DNA of 64,000 nucleotides from Ilex aquifolium (GCA_951799425.1 OX637396.1:37192701-37256700); one strand, 5' to 3'. Numbered from the stretch's first letter, positions 23,801 through 36,276 are shown. The notes: generated by a model not told the origin, from the letters alone. Numbers and translations: made by a program.

Positions 23801-26800
23801 ATGTGCTCGTCTTTATTGACTAGACCCCAAAGTCATTACATACTCGTCATGTTGAACTATTGCTATCGCGTTCCATGGCTCACTTTGCTTGGTTGGCACA
23901 TAACTTTTGCAACCTTGTAGAACAATATTTCCTGATGATTTAGTGAAACTAGCTAGTGTAGCTCTATTGCCTCAAACAGAGCTGCTTTACAACTGTTTGT
24001 GGTATATGTCTTGAAACTCAGATGCTCAAACTCATGACTTTCAGACTTGACTTTTTACTGACACATGATTTGCTCTTCGAAGCTCAAACTCTAGCTTGAT
24101 CCAGTATGGGAAATACGGATGCTCATAGCCCCACATCAACGGTGGATATTAAGGAGAATTTGAACTGACCATGTCATCAATCTCTTCACTCACTGATTCT
24201 GCTTTGACATAACTAGGCAAAAGTAATTCTTTTAGTTATAGATTTGTTCTCGTTCCTTTTTGGGTGCCCATCGAGAGTTGGGAGGCATATTTGGACATTT
24301 GTCTGAGAAATAAAATTTGGGACATTATTAACAAAATTCTTATCAGCATGCCAAATTGTTAAGGAAAATAACTGCAAAGTGTAATCTTGATAGATTTTGA
24401 TGCAATGAGAAAAAAAATTCATGTATGGTTTTTCTCCGTGGTATAGAAAAGACCATTGGTTTAAAGTATTGACCGATATTGATACGATTGCATTGAGTTG
24501 TATCCAACTCGGTACCTTCCGATCCGATACTGTTTCACTTTTCACGTCAACCACGAGTCTCACAAGAATTGGCCGAGTCATCCGAGACAACTCTGAATCA
24601 ACCCTGGGTCTCGCCACCGAATCGACTGATAACGTACCACAACAGCTTGATATGACCTGAATCTCGTGATATTAAATCTTTTCTTCTATTTAGTATTTTG
24701 TGTATATCACTCAATACAGTTCCGCAATGCCTCCACCAATGCATATGCTTCTGATTTGATGTCAAATACTGGGATTTTGAACCATGGAAAAGACTTGGTG
24801 AGTCTGCAGCTTGCTTCAGTGATGAAATTGGTTTGAACTTAAATACAGCTCCAATGTTGAAGTTTACAACATCTTCCCATTTGTCTCTTTCTTTTTTTGT
24901 TGGCGCTTTGGATTTTGCATAAGGTTGCATTACAGGAAACTTGCTCTTAATACATTTCATGCTACCTGAATGGTCTATTTTGTTACTTATTGTTAGTGTT
25001 TTACCTTTCTTTGGCAGCCACAGAACATGGATGGTGTGAGGTCTCTTCCTAGACCTTTACCCATACCTGTGCGAGATGCACATTCGCCAGCAAGAAAGGA
25101 AAGTGATAAAGAAGAGGAGCAAGAGGTTGGTGCTTCGAGTTATTTTATTGCATTCTCATTATTTATAGTTAGGACTAACATGTATCTTGGCAAACAAAGT
25201 GTTATATTATAACAACATACAAGGATAAATAACAACAAACGTTTGTCAATAGGTATCAGGATCTAGACCAGGAGATTTAGTTGGAAAAGCACACGATTAT
25301 ATTTTGGGTGTTTGGCTGCACATGTTATACTTTGAAAATACCAATTAAAATGTAACAGCTTGAATTGTTTGTTTGACATACTTTTACAAATTCACTTAAA
25401 TCTTTATCTTAGTTTGTAAATTACCCTCATGGCATGAATCACCATTATGATTCCTGGCATGATGTTAAGCTGCACTTACTACCTTAAATCTGATTCATCT
25501 AATAAGAATTAAAGGATAGTGGTAGATCGAAGTAATGGTTCATCTGCAAAAATTAATTTTATTGATGGACTTGCTCTTTCCAAACCATTCAATATAATGA
25601 GTTAGATTTAGCTTGAAGTTGTGGCCATCACTGTAGCACTTAATTCTACAGGCAACCTGTTGTTGGTCCTATGAACAATCGTTAGAAATTCAAGGATTTT
25701 ATAAATTGGATGTATATATTTTAGAGTGATTCATGAGATTCCTGAAAGTTTTGGAAATATACTATATGTATACCCTGGGCACACCTCCCATTTCCTCCAA
25801 TTAACTAGGCCAACGACATATGGAGGCCTTCATTTCCTCTTATGGGAATGGACACCTTAAGGTGCATGCTTGGAAGATTCTAAAAAAGTGGGCTTCCACT
25901 GATGGACTGTCGGTGTCAAATGATGATTGCTTTTGGTTGGATTTAAACGTACCACTTGGTCATGGCACCCTTTGATTTGAAAGTATTGGATTTTCATGAT
26001 CAAAGGACTTGGTTATTTTACAGAGTGAGGCATTATAATATTTTACTCCATTTTAGCTTGGGTGCCGCGGGTTAAATTCACGGAAATTCCAAATTCATGC
26101 AGTCAAACTTGAACTTAGGCAGCATGTGCAATGTTGGATCTATTTCTTTGGGAGACGGAATGAAGAACTAATTGCAGTGTTTGCGGGACTGTCGGTGTCA
26201 AATGATGATTGCTTTTGGTTGGATTTAAACGAACCACTTGGTCCTGGTACCCTTTGATTTGAAAGTATTGGATTTTCATGATCAAAAGGACTTGGTTATT
26301 TTACAGAGTGAGGCATTATAATATTTTACTCCAATTTAGCTTAAAACTAGGCGAGCAGTTACATCTATAGTTACCGGAAAAAGGCTTATTCCTGTCAGAT
26401 TAGTAAAAAGTTCATTCTTTGCTTTCCCAAATGCTCCGCATACAATTTTTTGCACTGCACAAGAATATAATGCTGATGATCACTTTCTGTTTTCACTTTT
26501 TATACTGCTTATTAGTTTCAACGTAAATGCTTGGAATCTCTTTTTTTTGAGATATATATATTTGTCTTGCTTTACTTCTCCCTGTCATTTATTATTCTAT
26601 TTCATTGATGAAGTGAGTTCATTTTGCCTCTATTTTCTTTTAGGATGAGGTATCTGTCGAGCATTTATCTTCTCAAGAGCTGTTGCGAAGACATATCAAG
26701 CGTGCTAAAAAAGTTCGGACACAGTAAGTTTAACATTTTGTCTGTAGTGCATTGTTGCCAAATGGACTTACGATAAATACACCTGCAAGTTTTGAGGTTT

Positions 26801-27811
26801 TCAAATGAAACAAAGTTAAGTCCTTTTGGCAATCTTGTCCGATTTTACTTGGATCGTGTGTCGTTTTGGTACGTGGTATGGATACGGATACATAGTACGA
26901 CACTTTCTTAGGTACGCGGTACGATGGGGGTAGGTTTAGCTGGTATGATATTTTGGGTCGCAATTTGTTTTAGATCTCTTATATAGATAATTTTCACTAC
27001 TATACAACATTATATATTACTGAACATTCATAAACACTAAGTTAGTTACTATTTATCTTATAGTTGTGCTTGATTTTCTATTATCTAAAATAATATATAA
27101 TTATAAATCTATATACATGTAGTCAATTAATATCTATTTTATTTTTGTATTACATGGTCTAAAGCGAATTGATTTAGAGTTAGTATTATTATTTGGGGTT
27201 GTCCATTTTAGTGATCTGGATCACGAATCCACCTCGTTTGGGATCGATGTACCCAGATTGTCGGCCGTTAAGGGTTTAGTGAATTGTGGTAACCTTCAGT
27301 TATGTTTAAAAGTCTCAAGTGTGCCAATCTTGTGATAGCAGTTTTTAGGTGTCCAGTAGTGTCCAATGTTCGGTCACGTAAAGCATAGCTGGCTCGGTAG
27401 GCATCAATGGTTTCTTTTTAATTTTAATTTTGTTTTATTTCGTTAAGCAAACAGAATCTCAGCTTTTCATGTATATTTCAGTACTTTGAGAATAAATCCT
27501 GGATCATCTGGTCAAGTTCTCGTGACATTTTTGTGAATGCAACATTATTTTTTTCGCTGTCTTTTGGTCTTGTTAGATGTATGAGGATTCTCTTATGCTT
27601 TCCCAGTGTGACTGGATGAATTTCTACCTGGAAATAGAATTCTTGAATGGATTCTTTCCATGAACTGATTTTAGTGCTTACATTTCAATTTTTTTGCAGA
27701 TTAAGAGAAGAAAGGCTGCAGAGAATTGAAAGGTACAAAACTAGGCTTGCTCTTCTCCTTCCCCCAATTGTAGATCAGCAGTTGAGAAATGAGGCGGCGG
27801 CTGGAAACTGA
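17828..27811 (+). CDS. Proline-rich conserved plant protein, possible LIN37-like DREAM subunit
   Basis: Seven exons (17828-18430, 20850-20902, 20994-21039, 23393-23470, 25018-25125, 26644-26723, 27700-27811) join without a phase conflict into 359 aa. Residues 1-201 are low-complexity Pro/Thr/His-rich, with a run of nine Thr. The conserved part follows: DRSRDDTLATVRDRK, then VRITDGASLYALCRSWLRNG (235-254), a Glu/Lys-rich linker, and a basic helical C-terminus (SVEHLSSQELLRRHIKRAKK…LREERLQRIERYKTRL) likely to form a coiled coil. The Y-x-LCR-x-W-x-RN core recalls LIN37, a subunit of the cell-cycle DREAM complex. That link is from memory of a short motif and is tentative; otherwise it is a conserved plant protein of unknown function. 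The ATG context is CCTCCATGGCC. Intron 5 contains a 156-bp duplication, and introns 1 and 4 carry TE-like sequence. Confidence 0.85.
19215..20429. mobile_element. Candidate TIR element in intron 1 of the proline-rich gene
   Basis: The left edge AATCTGTTTGATTACC and the inverted right edge (…TTCAAACCAAACGAACC) resemble GTTTGG-type TIRs of plant non-autonomous elements. The interior is T-rich. A minus-strand frame at 19527-19805 was examined and matched nothing I recognise. The TSD was not resolved, so the boundaries are approximate. Confidence 0.3.
25904..26342. repeat. 156-bp direct duplication in intron 5 of the proline-rich gene
   Basis: 25904-26059 and 26186-26342 are nearly identical: GGACTGTCGGTGTCAAATGA at the start, ATAATATTTTACTCCA near the end. 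They differ by a few substitutions and one inserted A. The 126-bp spacer is unrelated. The high identity says the duplication is recent. Confidence 0.92.
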
Positions 27812-28219
27812 AACACCTCAAATGATCTGAGATTCTTCTGGATATCGGGCTCCCCATCCACGCCGTGGCAAAGAATAGTAGATGCATGAGGAGTTTTCTC
27901 AAGAAGCTAGGCGAAAGATGAAGCAATGAGATTGGTTGCATGATATTGTTGTAAAGTTTGTGTATCTGAATGTCTGCAGTGCAAACAGTAGTAGTAACAG
28001 AGAGCTTGGGTATTTATTAATCATTTGGGTTTTAAAAATTTTATTAGCTTAGTGTCCTTGAGGTTCTGTTGTTATATTTCATCAGCCTTGTAAAAAAATA
28101 AAAATTTGATTTTTTTGGCTTCGTAGTTAGAGTTTAATAGACTTGAAAGAACGAAGAGTTTTCGGTATGAGCAGACATGATAGCTTTGTGTTGGATGGAT
28201 GTCTTCTTTGGGTCATGTC

Positions 28220-28528
28220 TAGGTATGTCAATTGCGTCGGGTAGAGCGTGTTTGTGTTAAAAAATATTTTATTCATATTCGATTCATTTAATATTTCGTG
28301 TCTAATGAGTCAGGATATATCGGATTCGTGTTATGTATCAATCGTGTATAACTTGTATATAAACGAGTCGTATTGTATTTTTTTTTAATTGGTTTTACTC
28401 ATACTAGATTCGTTTATTAATTATGTTATGTTAGATTCACACGTTTATAAAACGGGTGGTTTAAAAAAGACTCAAATTCTTTAACTTTGTGTCATATTAA
28501 CGAGTTGTGGCATATTTTGATACCCTTA
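28220..28528. mobile_element. hAT-like MITE, candidate 8-bp TSD
   Basis: The left end TAGGTATGTCAATTG and the right end (reverse complement TAAGGGTATCAAAAT) form a degenerate TIR. Flanks GTCATGTC (28212-28219) and GTCAGGGC (28529-28536) agree at 6 of 8. The interior has the TCGTGT/ACGAGTCGT words typical of this hAT-like MITE class. It lies about 400 bp after the stop of the proline-rich gene. Confidence 0.6.
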
Positions 28529-28909
28529 GTCAGGGCACTTGGGATTTATATATATCTCTCTATGGCCATAGGATTATTTGAAAATAATTTTAGTAGATTT
28601 TGTCTTATTTTCTTTTTGTTTCAGCTGTTATAACCCTTTGTGATTTGTTGTTTTTTTGTTTATGTTTCTTCATTGTTTAAGGTACCCATCTAAGGTGTAA
28701 TAGTTGAAATATTTAGTCTATATTGTACTATAAAATATTAATTCTTAATATGATCCATTATTTTGATACCAAGATGATACGAAAATTTCATATATATAGG
28801 TATTTATATATATATATATATTTAAAAATTTTAAAAATAAATTTTAAAATTAAAAATTAAAAAATTAAAAAAAAATTAAATTAAAAAAAAATATTTTTTC
28901 CATCTTAAT

Positions 28910-29201
28910 TAGGGGTGAAAATTTTCGACTCAACACAATGACTCCACTCCAACTCGACACGAATTTTATGACACGAACTTAATTATAACTCGACACGAAC
29001 TTGAAAATGACCTGATACGTAAACAAGAAATATAAAAGACTCATATTCAGTTCAACCAGTCAAACTCAAAATTGACATCTACTTGCAACTCGACACGATA
29101 CAATTAATTAAATGAGTTGAGTTAGGTTTGACTAATATTCGACACAAACCCGTAATGATTTAATACGAATCTGACACGACACGACTCAATTGTCACCCCT
29201 A
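28910..29201. mobile_element. hAT-like MITE with TAGGGGTGAAAATT termini
   Basis: TAGGGGTGAAAATT at the left and, inverted, TAGGGGTGACAATT at the right differ at one position. Flanks ATCTTAAT (28902-28909) and ATCTTAGC (29202-29209) match at 6 of 8. The interior is rich in CGACACGA/ACTCGACACG words. It is the best-preserved TIR pair of this class in the window. Confidence 0.78.
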
Positions 29202-29390
29202 ATCTTAGCAAACACAAAAAAAAAAAAAAAAAAAAAAATTTAGTCATTTTTATTTTTCATTCATCCAACCAAACACAAAGGAAGGAAAGTGTATCATTTC
29301 TACTTTCTTTCATTGAATGATAGAAAATGTATCCTTCATACTTTTCGTCATTCCTCCCAAACGGAGCATAAGGGACAGTTGATTTCATCT

Positions 29391-29596
29391 TTCTTTTTTT
29401 TAATTCAACAGTCAAGGATATTCGGACCAACTTACACTCTTCCCTAGTTCGGTCAAAGGTAGGTTATCCACACCGGGACTAGGGGATTCATAAAGAATAA
29501 ATTTCTCATGTCCTGATCCCAAAGAATTATCAAGATTCAAATTCAAAACGTCTGAATTTACAACTTATCCCTATTGCGACTTGAACTGCGTTGCTT
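29391..29596 (-). mobile_element. SINE, same family as the one in KHZ intron 1, 14-bp TSD
   Basis: On the minus strand it reads GTAAATTCAGACG, a B-box-like TTTGAATCTTG, then TGAATCC, CCTTTGACCGAACTAGG, AATATCCTTGACTGTTGAA and an A tail (T run at 29392-29401). Flanks AGTTGATTTCATCT (29377-29390) and AGTTGATCTCATCT (29597-29610) form a 14-bp TSD with one mismatch. Confidence 0.82.
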
Positions 29597-29820
29597 AGTT
29601 GATCTCATCTATTTCGGACATTCAAAGGATCGTCACTTGAACCATCCAACATAGTCTGTGCATGGTTGAAATATTTTAGGGCCTTAATAACCTTAAATCT
29701 GCAGTCTAAGCTTTCCACGATATATTTGGGTACCATTTTTTTTATTTCTCGTAAATTTATTTATGTTGCTCGAGGACAGTGGGGGACCACACTGAGGTTG
29801 TGTACCACATATAACTAATA

Positions 29821-30345
29821 AAGTGGTCCTTGACTCTTTTTTTTTATTTTTATAATAATTAGAATTGTAGGATGAAATATTCGATCTTTCAATCAATTTT
29901 GTGTAGAAATAGATTATTCTGAACTCCAAGCTCGGGAGGCCAACGACCTTGCCTCCCGGGCCCAACCTGGGACCACTACATAATACAATCCCTTTTTCGC
30001 GGCAACTACATCGATCAGATACATGTGGTCTACATGTGATTATATATACCATAAGTTGTAAACATTCCTTTTGACACTGCTAAAGTGGTCCTGGACTTTT
30101 TCAGTATAAAAATATTTATTATAAACGAAATTGCAAGACAAAATATCCAATTTTTTAAATAACAAAAAACTGTTCAATATTGTTTAAAAATTGAGTTATC
30201 CTCAATCCTAGCCCGGGTGGTCGAAGACGTTGCTTACTCGGGCTCGACTTGGGACCATTGCATACCCCTTCCCTTAACAACGACATTAATCAAATACGTG
30301 TGGTCTCCAAACAATTGTGCATATTATGAATTTATTTAATAACCA
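29821..30345. repeat. Diverged tandem duplication, period about 262 bp
   Basis: Two consecutive units, about 29821-30060 and 30083-30345, share in order AAGTGGTCCT, GACTTTTT, AGCTCGGGAGGCC / AGCCCGGGTGGTC, GGGACCA-C-TGCATA, and TACATGTGGTCT / TACGTGTGGTCT. Identity is moderate, so the event is old. No coding frame is shared. The unit is unclassified. Confidence 0.7.
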
Positions 30346-30879
30346 TAAATTTAAATTATATATAGTTGGGACGGTCGATTCTCCGTTATAAAAATTAAAG
30401 TAGGGTCTAAAGGGGTGCCATTGGATAAAGTTATGTGTAGGGGTACAAGTCTACCCCATTATGTGACCTCTCATTCTCATTTTGACCATATAAGAAAAGG
30501 CTTGCAGTTTTCTTTAGAACAAAAAGTTTCTATTAGGGAAAAAAAAAATAGGTTCCTTTATGGTCATCCACCCTTTCTTAGAATTAGATCATTGGTTCTT
30601 TTGCAACTTTTGTACGCATATTCAACTCTTCTTTTTTTATTTCAAAGCAAGAATAATACCAACTTTTTTCTATCAACTTTCTAGATTAATGGTTTTTATT
30701 GGATCCTAGAAATCATTTAATGATTAGGATTGTGTCATATTAATAGTAATAGGTATAAGAAAAATTGTTTAAGGGTTCTTGTCAATTTTTCGGATAAGAC
30801 TTCGATACCCACGAAAAAAAAAATTGGATATCATATCAAATTTGATCAACAGTCTTACGATTTGTTCTGATATATTTGT

Positions 30880-31200
30880 AACCAATGATTATAAAAACAA
30901 AAATAATGTATAATGAAAATGGCCATACTATTGATAAATGTTGGAAACGACCTCAATCCAATGTTACTACCTCATCTACTCCACCTTTGGAGGATCGTGG
31001 ATCTCATAGAGTTGCTTCTAGGGTGCGGTATTTTTTTTTTTTTTTTGCTGTTTTTTTTGAGTCAGGTCCTATTACTATGGAGATTTATAAGCATTTGATG
31101 TATGTTATCACTCAGAAGATTGAAGATCTCGGGTCTTCTCATTTTGCTTTTCAACCTGATGGCTTGCACGCCTTTTTTTTAAAAATTTCGGTATAATGGT
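30880..31200 (+). mobile_element. Decayed copia-type gag fragment (zinc-knuckle region)
   Basis: The forward frame contains YNENGHTIDKCWKRP at 30907-30951. This resembles the C-x2-C-x4-H-x4-C knuckle of Ty1/copia Gag with the first cysteines lost, followed by a Ser/Thr-rich stretch and then a poly-T tract. No protease, integrase or LTR was found nearby. Upstream sequence (30376-30700) is unrecognised. Confidence 0.45.
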
Positions 31201-31675
31201 CAAATCTTTTATTCCCAACTTTTTAATTAACCTGATCATAAGAAAAAAAAAAAACTATTTCGCAACTATTAGGTTTTAATGATAGAAAAAAATTTACACT
31301 TGTCAACTTTTTATTGGATTAATAAAGATATGATATCGAAAAATATTTTTTTGATTCCGTAATCGATCCTAAACTTTATATCCTCACAGACCACGTGCTA
31401 CTTTGGAGAAGTTGACTCCATCCGACGTAGAATGCACTGGGTGGTGGATAATCTTCTTGTCAACCCAAAAAAGAATAAAGAAAGTGTTGGCATGATAACA
31501 CAACTCAGCAGCAACTTGATGACTATAACATTTCAAAAATGTATCTGACCCAAGTTCTCAATTCACATGTGAAACTTCAAGCTTAAGGAAAAGCAAAGTT
31601 CGAGTCATAGGAATAGGAATAGGGAAAATATATTTCCCCTTAAAACTTATTCTTGTAAAGTTTAAAAGCTCATAT

Positions 31676-31797
31676 GAGACCGTGGCGTAGCCACGACCTC
31701 GAGACTCGATTTAGGTTCGAATCTCATATTGGCATGATCATCCCTTCTTCTTTCTGTAGACGTGGATCAATAAAATTTATCTTATATTTATATCTCC
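31676..31797 (+). mobile_element. SINE-like tRNA-related sequence (second family)
   Basis: GACCGTGGCGTAGCCACG (A-box region) is followed 30 bp later by a clean B-box GGTTCGAATCT (31714-31724), the spacing of a tRNA-type pol III promoter. The remainder is pyrimidine-rich, then AT-rich. Termini and TSD could not be fixed. It does not form a tRNA cloverleaf. Confidence 0.5.
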
Positions 31798-32099
31798 TTT
31801 AAAAACGTTATCTGATTTTGAATTTAAGGGCAATCATCTAGTACAAAAAAAATAATACCAAAAATTAATCATGTACTTAATTTCCTTCTTTTAAACAGTC
31901 GATTAACGAGAACTAAACTGAATAATACTCTTTTAACCCTTTAAATAACGTAGTGTGACGATGTTAGCTATAGATAAAAAAAAAAACGTTATTTATACTT
32001 AATTTATTGATCAAATTTGTTGACTTTATTAACTATCACATTTGAATTGGCTGTGAACTCCATCAAACATTGAAACTTGGTGTTAATCTAACGACAATA

Positions 32100-32206
32100 C
32101 CAATGGGCCTTTGGTCGAATGACACTCCTTGCCTTGTGAAGATTTTGTCTTCTTGAGGTCAAGGGTTCGAGCCCCTTTTCCCCTGCCCCCTCCCAAAAAA
32201 AAAAAA
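32100..32206 (+). mobile_element. Short SINE (107 bp) with perfect 15-bp TSD
   Basis: The repeat AATCTAACGACAATA is present at 32085-32099 and again at 32207-32221 without a mismatch. The insert begins CCAATGGGCCTTTGG, contains the B-box GGTTCGAGCCC (32164-32174), and ends in pyrimidines and 14 A residues. At 107 bp including the tail it is shorter than most plant SINEs. A degraded relative may sit at 33040-33101 (…CTTGAGTGCCAAG…, C20, A12). Confidence 0.88.
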
Positions 32207-32221
32207 AATCTAACGACAATA

Positions 32222-35200
32222 AAATTACATCATTAGATCAAATTTTTAAGTCTAAATAATATTACTCGCAATGGAAAAGCAAAATTGGTGAAAGGCAAAT
32301 GATGTAACAGTTTGACAAGCTAAGCCAACATGAAGAATGCCTGTCAAAATTCGTATGAACATGTCTATCTTTTCGGCATTATTATATATATATACAAAGA
32401 ACAATACACAAAATCATGCACATGATGACACCAACCAACTATTACTATTACCACAATCTTTGATTTCTTTAGTGATCTTGTTGTTACAATCTAAAATTTC
32501 TACCTTAAATCATTCTTTTATTCTTGGATTCAACGGATAAGAATGAGGTTTGAAATGTGTCTTTTTGTCAACAACCACTTTTTTTTTTCTTTTTTTTTTT
32601 TGGTTGAATTTCAACTCCCAGAGGTCGCCCTACAAATTTGAAATTCCAGTAGATATTGCGTGTAGAAGATGGCACCGCACGTCTCAACATGGGCCACTAG
32701 AATTTACAAACATATGTTTCTACTAAGTTTTTTTGTTGGTGAGTCACTAGAAACATATGTTGCATGATTCTATCATTTTGTTTTCTCAGAGAGAGAGAGA
32801 GAGAGAGAGAGCATAGTTATGTTATTGGGTTGTTTGAAAACAAACTGTTTTTCTCTTGAAAGAGGTTTTGCATGTTTGGTTTATAATGCTTGACACCAAC
32901 AAGGTAAAAGTAGGAATGACAAACATAATCTTTGATAGAGTTTAATGACGAAATAGAATTCATATAACCGACCCCAAAAACATTAGAACAAAGTTTTGTT
33001 GAGTTAAGGAATATCAAACATAGTGATCAAACCACTCTAATGGCACCCTTGAGTGCCAAGATTGAAACTCCCCCCCCCCCCCCCCCCCCAAAAAAAAAAA
33101 ACACCAAGAAACACATAATTTCAAAAACCCTGAGGGAACAATCTATAATTTTAATAAACTACGAGGCGTGTGAGTGTATTTTCAGCTATTTAAATTATTG
33201 CCCCTAACTTCTTAAAATATGTATATTAACCAATCAAAAACAAATAAATCATTTTTGTGAGCTCTCAACCTTTAGGAGTATCTTGTCATACATCAAATCA
33301 ATAATATTAGTGATGCAACATTAATCTTATCTCAAATAAAGGCTACTTTAAGATATCCTTTCCTAAAAAAAGTGGTGAGTAGATGATAGAAAGTACACCA
33401 CTAAAAGATATTACATATGCCATTATATTGGGTTGTTAAGAAAAAAATTACCAGTAAGTGGCTTCCATCAATTGTTTGAGAACATAGCTTTCTTTGACAT
33501 TTACACATACAACAATGCTTACCACCTTTCTATGTCACCTTTTTGCACCATCTCGATGTGAATCATTAGATTACTGAATCCCACTGACTTTATTAAATTT
33601 TCAAACGCCAAGATGAACTGCATCAGGTGGTTCACAAATATGGTATTCGTATCATTATTATTACACATGATAGAGAAACAAAGCTTATTCACATTAACAA
33701 AGTTTGCAACTTATTATAAAAAAATAGATTATAATTCATTTCAGTACAAAAATTTTCAATTTGCTAAATATATGTTAGATTATCCCCTTCGAATTCAAGT
33801 GACGATCATTATAATTAAGTAATTTTATCATACGATAAACGTTCTTGATGTAAAGAAAAGTGAGATGATATAATGTTGAAATGCTTTAGAATACATAAAT
33901 TATGTCACCTTCACAAGTTCAATGTATCACTAACTTGGTACAAAAGGAGGTGAGGAGGATTAGCCTAATTTCACATCTCAAATCACAATTATAACGATAA
34001 TGTATCACTTAATGGGTTTTACTTTGAAAATCTCTTACACTAAGTTATAAAGATAACAATACACATCTATGTGGTATATCACTATCTTTTGAAATGGGTT
34101 AAAAGATAATCACACCAAGTCATTTTTCAAAGGAGAATGTTGATATGATTAAGTATTGTAGTTAGTCACCATGGGTATAAAAAAGACCATTAGATACCAT
34201 TTTAAGGGATCTCTAATGATACTAAAGAGTAATTTTCAGATATTTATGACTAATGGGATCGAGATAGGATCCCATTTTTATATGTTTGATCTTAAATATT
34301 TAAACTTTATTCAACCATGCATAACTTTGAGTTTACTGAGCTATAAAGACGCGGCGTGGATGATCTGTGTTTAACCGAATCAACTGTTGAACCAAAAACA
34401 AGAAAAACTAATTAGACATAACCTATTTGGTCACCCTTGATTCTCTCGAGATTGTGCTAATTAAAAAACCAATGGGTCAATCTTTGTCAAAAGCAAATAT
34501 TGATATTTGATGTTCTTCTTTTCCGAGATTCTATTTCAAACTTATCTTTATCCCTCTTTGGGTGCTTTCTCTTCCTTATGAAAGTATTGTTCGAAAAGCA
34601 ACAATTAATTAAAAGTCATAAATTAATTTAATTTTATCTTTTCCTTTTCCAAATTATTTCAAAATGACATACCAAGATAAGACTATAGATAATTTTTTTC
34701 CCCATAAAATTTTACTTTTTTTTTTTTTTTCGGTGATGCTGAGGCAATCAGTGAGATAGACATACCAAGGTCACACAAATAATTGGATGGCATAAAGTAA
34801 GTGGCAGTTGAACTTTCCATTTTGATGACTAGGTAATGTCCCTAGAACCCTATAATTCCCAATGAGGATGAAGAAATGGGTCCATGGTCGGTTACATTTT
34901 TAATTACAATCATTAAAAACCATCACAAGTGCTGTGTTTTTGTCACCTCTCACAGCATGGAGAGCCAGTCAATTCATGTGATACAAGATTAATGATGGAA
35001 TGAGATATTTTTTTTAATAATGTATTTTAATGATAAATCTTTTGTCATAAACACATGTGAGACTTATAATATATGAGTAGGTCTTAGTCACTATAGAATT
35101 GATGATCTATCACAAAAAAATTGAGAAAAAAATATAATGCAGGAGATATGGATCCAAAAACGATCAAGTACAAAATATAAGTAAGTTGATTCGGACATCC

Positions 35201-35821
35201 CTGATCAAAATGGACTTATTTGGAGCTGGTTTAAAACCCTCAATTTTTTTTTTAGTTTCAAAGGAAAAGAAGTTTGGTCCGACCTAGGCTTATTAGACGG
35301 TTTTTTCATCAATTTTTTGGGTAAAAACAACTTTTTTTAGCACTGAGGAAAAGCTGAAAAATGAGGCTATCCAAGGACTTCCAAAGAAAAGCCAACTTTT
35401 TCGAAAACACTCCAAAAACACTCCAAACAGTTCCAAGAACTTTTTTAACTTTGACTTTTTTATTTCACTTTTCAAATATATGTTTCACACTCAAAAAAAT
35501 TAGTTCCAAATGACCCACTACCCAAAAAAAAAATGATCAAGTAAAATGTGTGGTGGTGGCCTAATTGTAAGAAAGTGCTTGTTTTTGCATGCAGGTGAAG
35601 CATGGCTCACCTAAAGGTATAAATGGAAGGCACAAATCTGTCATTTCATGTTTGACACAAATATAAGGCAGTTTATGGTAAAATAACTAAAACAAATTGT
35701 ATTACAGTACAACCCTGAAGAAATAGAAGAGTTAGTTGGGGATTATAATCAAAAGGGAAGTGGATTAATATATTTAAGTAGGTGCCATTGTATGTAAAAT
35801 AGATCGATCCTTAATACATTA
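32222..35821. other. Gene-free AT-rich spacer with simple repeats
   Basis: It contains a GA dinucleotide tract (32788-32811), a C20 run followed by A12 (33070-33101) and T-rich stretches, with short scattered frames lacking any protein character. I see no gene or RNA gene. Confidence 0.6.
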
Positions 35822-36276
35822 GGGGCTATTTGGTATGTGGGTTTGGGGGGGTTTTGGAACATGGGTTGGAGAATAAAACTCAATAACCTCATGTTTGGTA
35901 AATATATAGTTAGTCCAGGGTTTGAAACCTAACCCGCATTAGGCCCAAGAATTAATCTCAAGTTCATGGGTTTCATGAAACCCACCGGGGGGATTGGGTT
36001 TCATATGTGGGTTAATGGGTTTAAGCTAACAAATGACATTTATATCTCCATATATCTCATATACGTAAACAAACATGAATTTGAATTAAATTGGTTAAGG
36101 GGCACAATAGTCATTTACATACAAATATATTATCATAATAGTCATATATCCGTGCGCATACCAAACATGGGTATGGACAGCATTGAATGTTGAATCCCAT
36201 TTTTAAGTCTCATCTTTGGGTTTGGAAGGGTTTGAACAAGCCAATCCAAACCCCTCTCAAAAAACATATCAAACAA
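35822..36276. mobile_element. Candidate TIR MITE (TTTGGTATGT type)
   Basis: The left edge GGGGCTATTTGGTATGTGGG and the right edge, inverted (TTGTTTGATATGTTTTTTGA), together with internal GTTTGGGGGGGTTTTGG versus AGAGGGGTTTGG, suggest a degenerate TIR of about 35 bp. The interior also has internal repeats of TTTGGG/AACCCA. The TSD was not resolved. Confidence 0.45.

Noticed and set aside
30415-30684. Forward frame that suggested a chloroplast gene fragment
   Set aside because: No stretch could be matched with confidence to any plastid protein.
31676-31730. Possible tRNA gene
   Set aside because: B-box is good but the arms do not pair as a cloverleaf; better explained as SINE-like.
33070-33101. 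C20-A12 tract as a possible assembly artefact
   Set aside because: Cannot be decided from sequence alone; a decayed SINE tail is an equally simple explanation.
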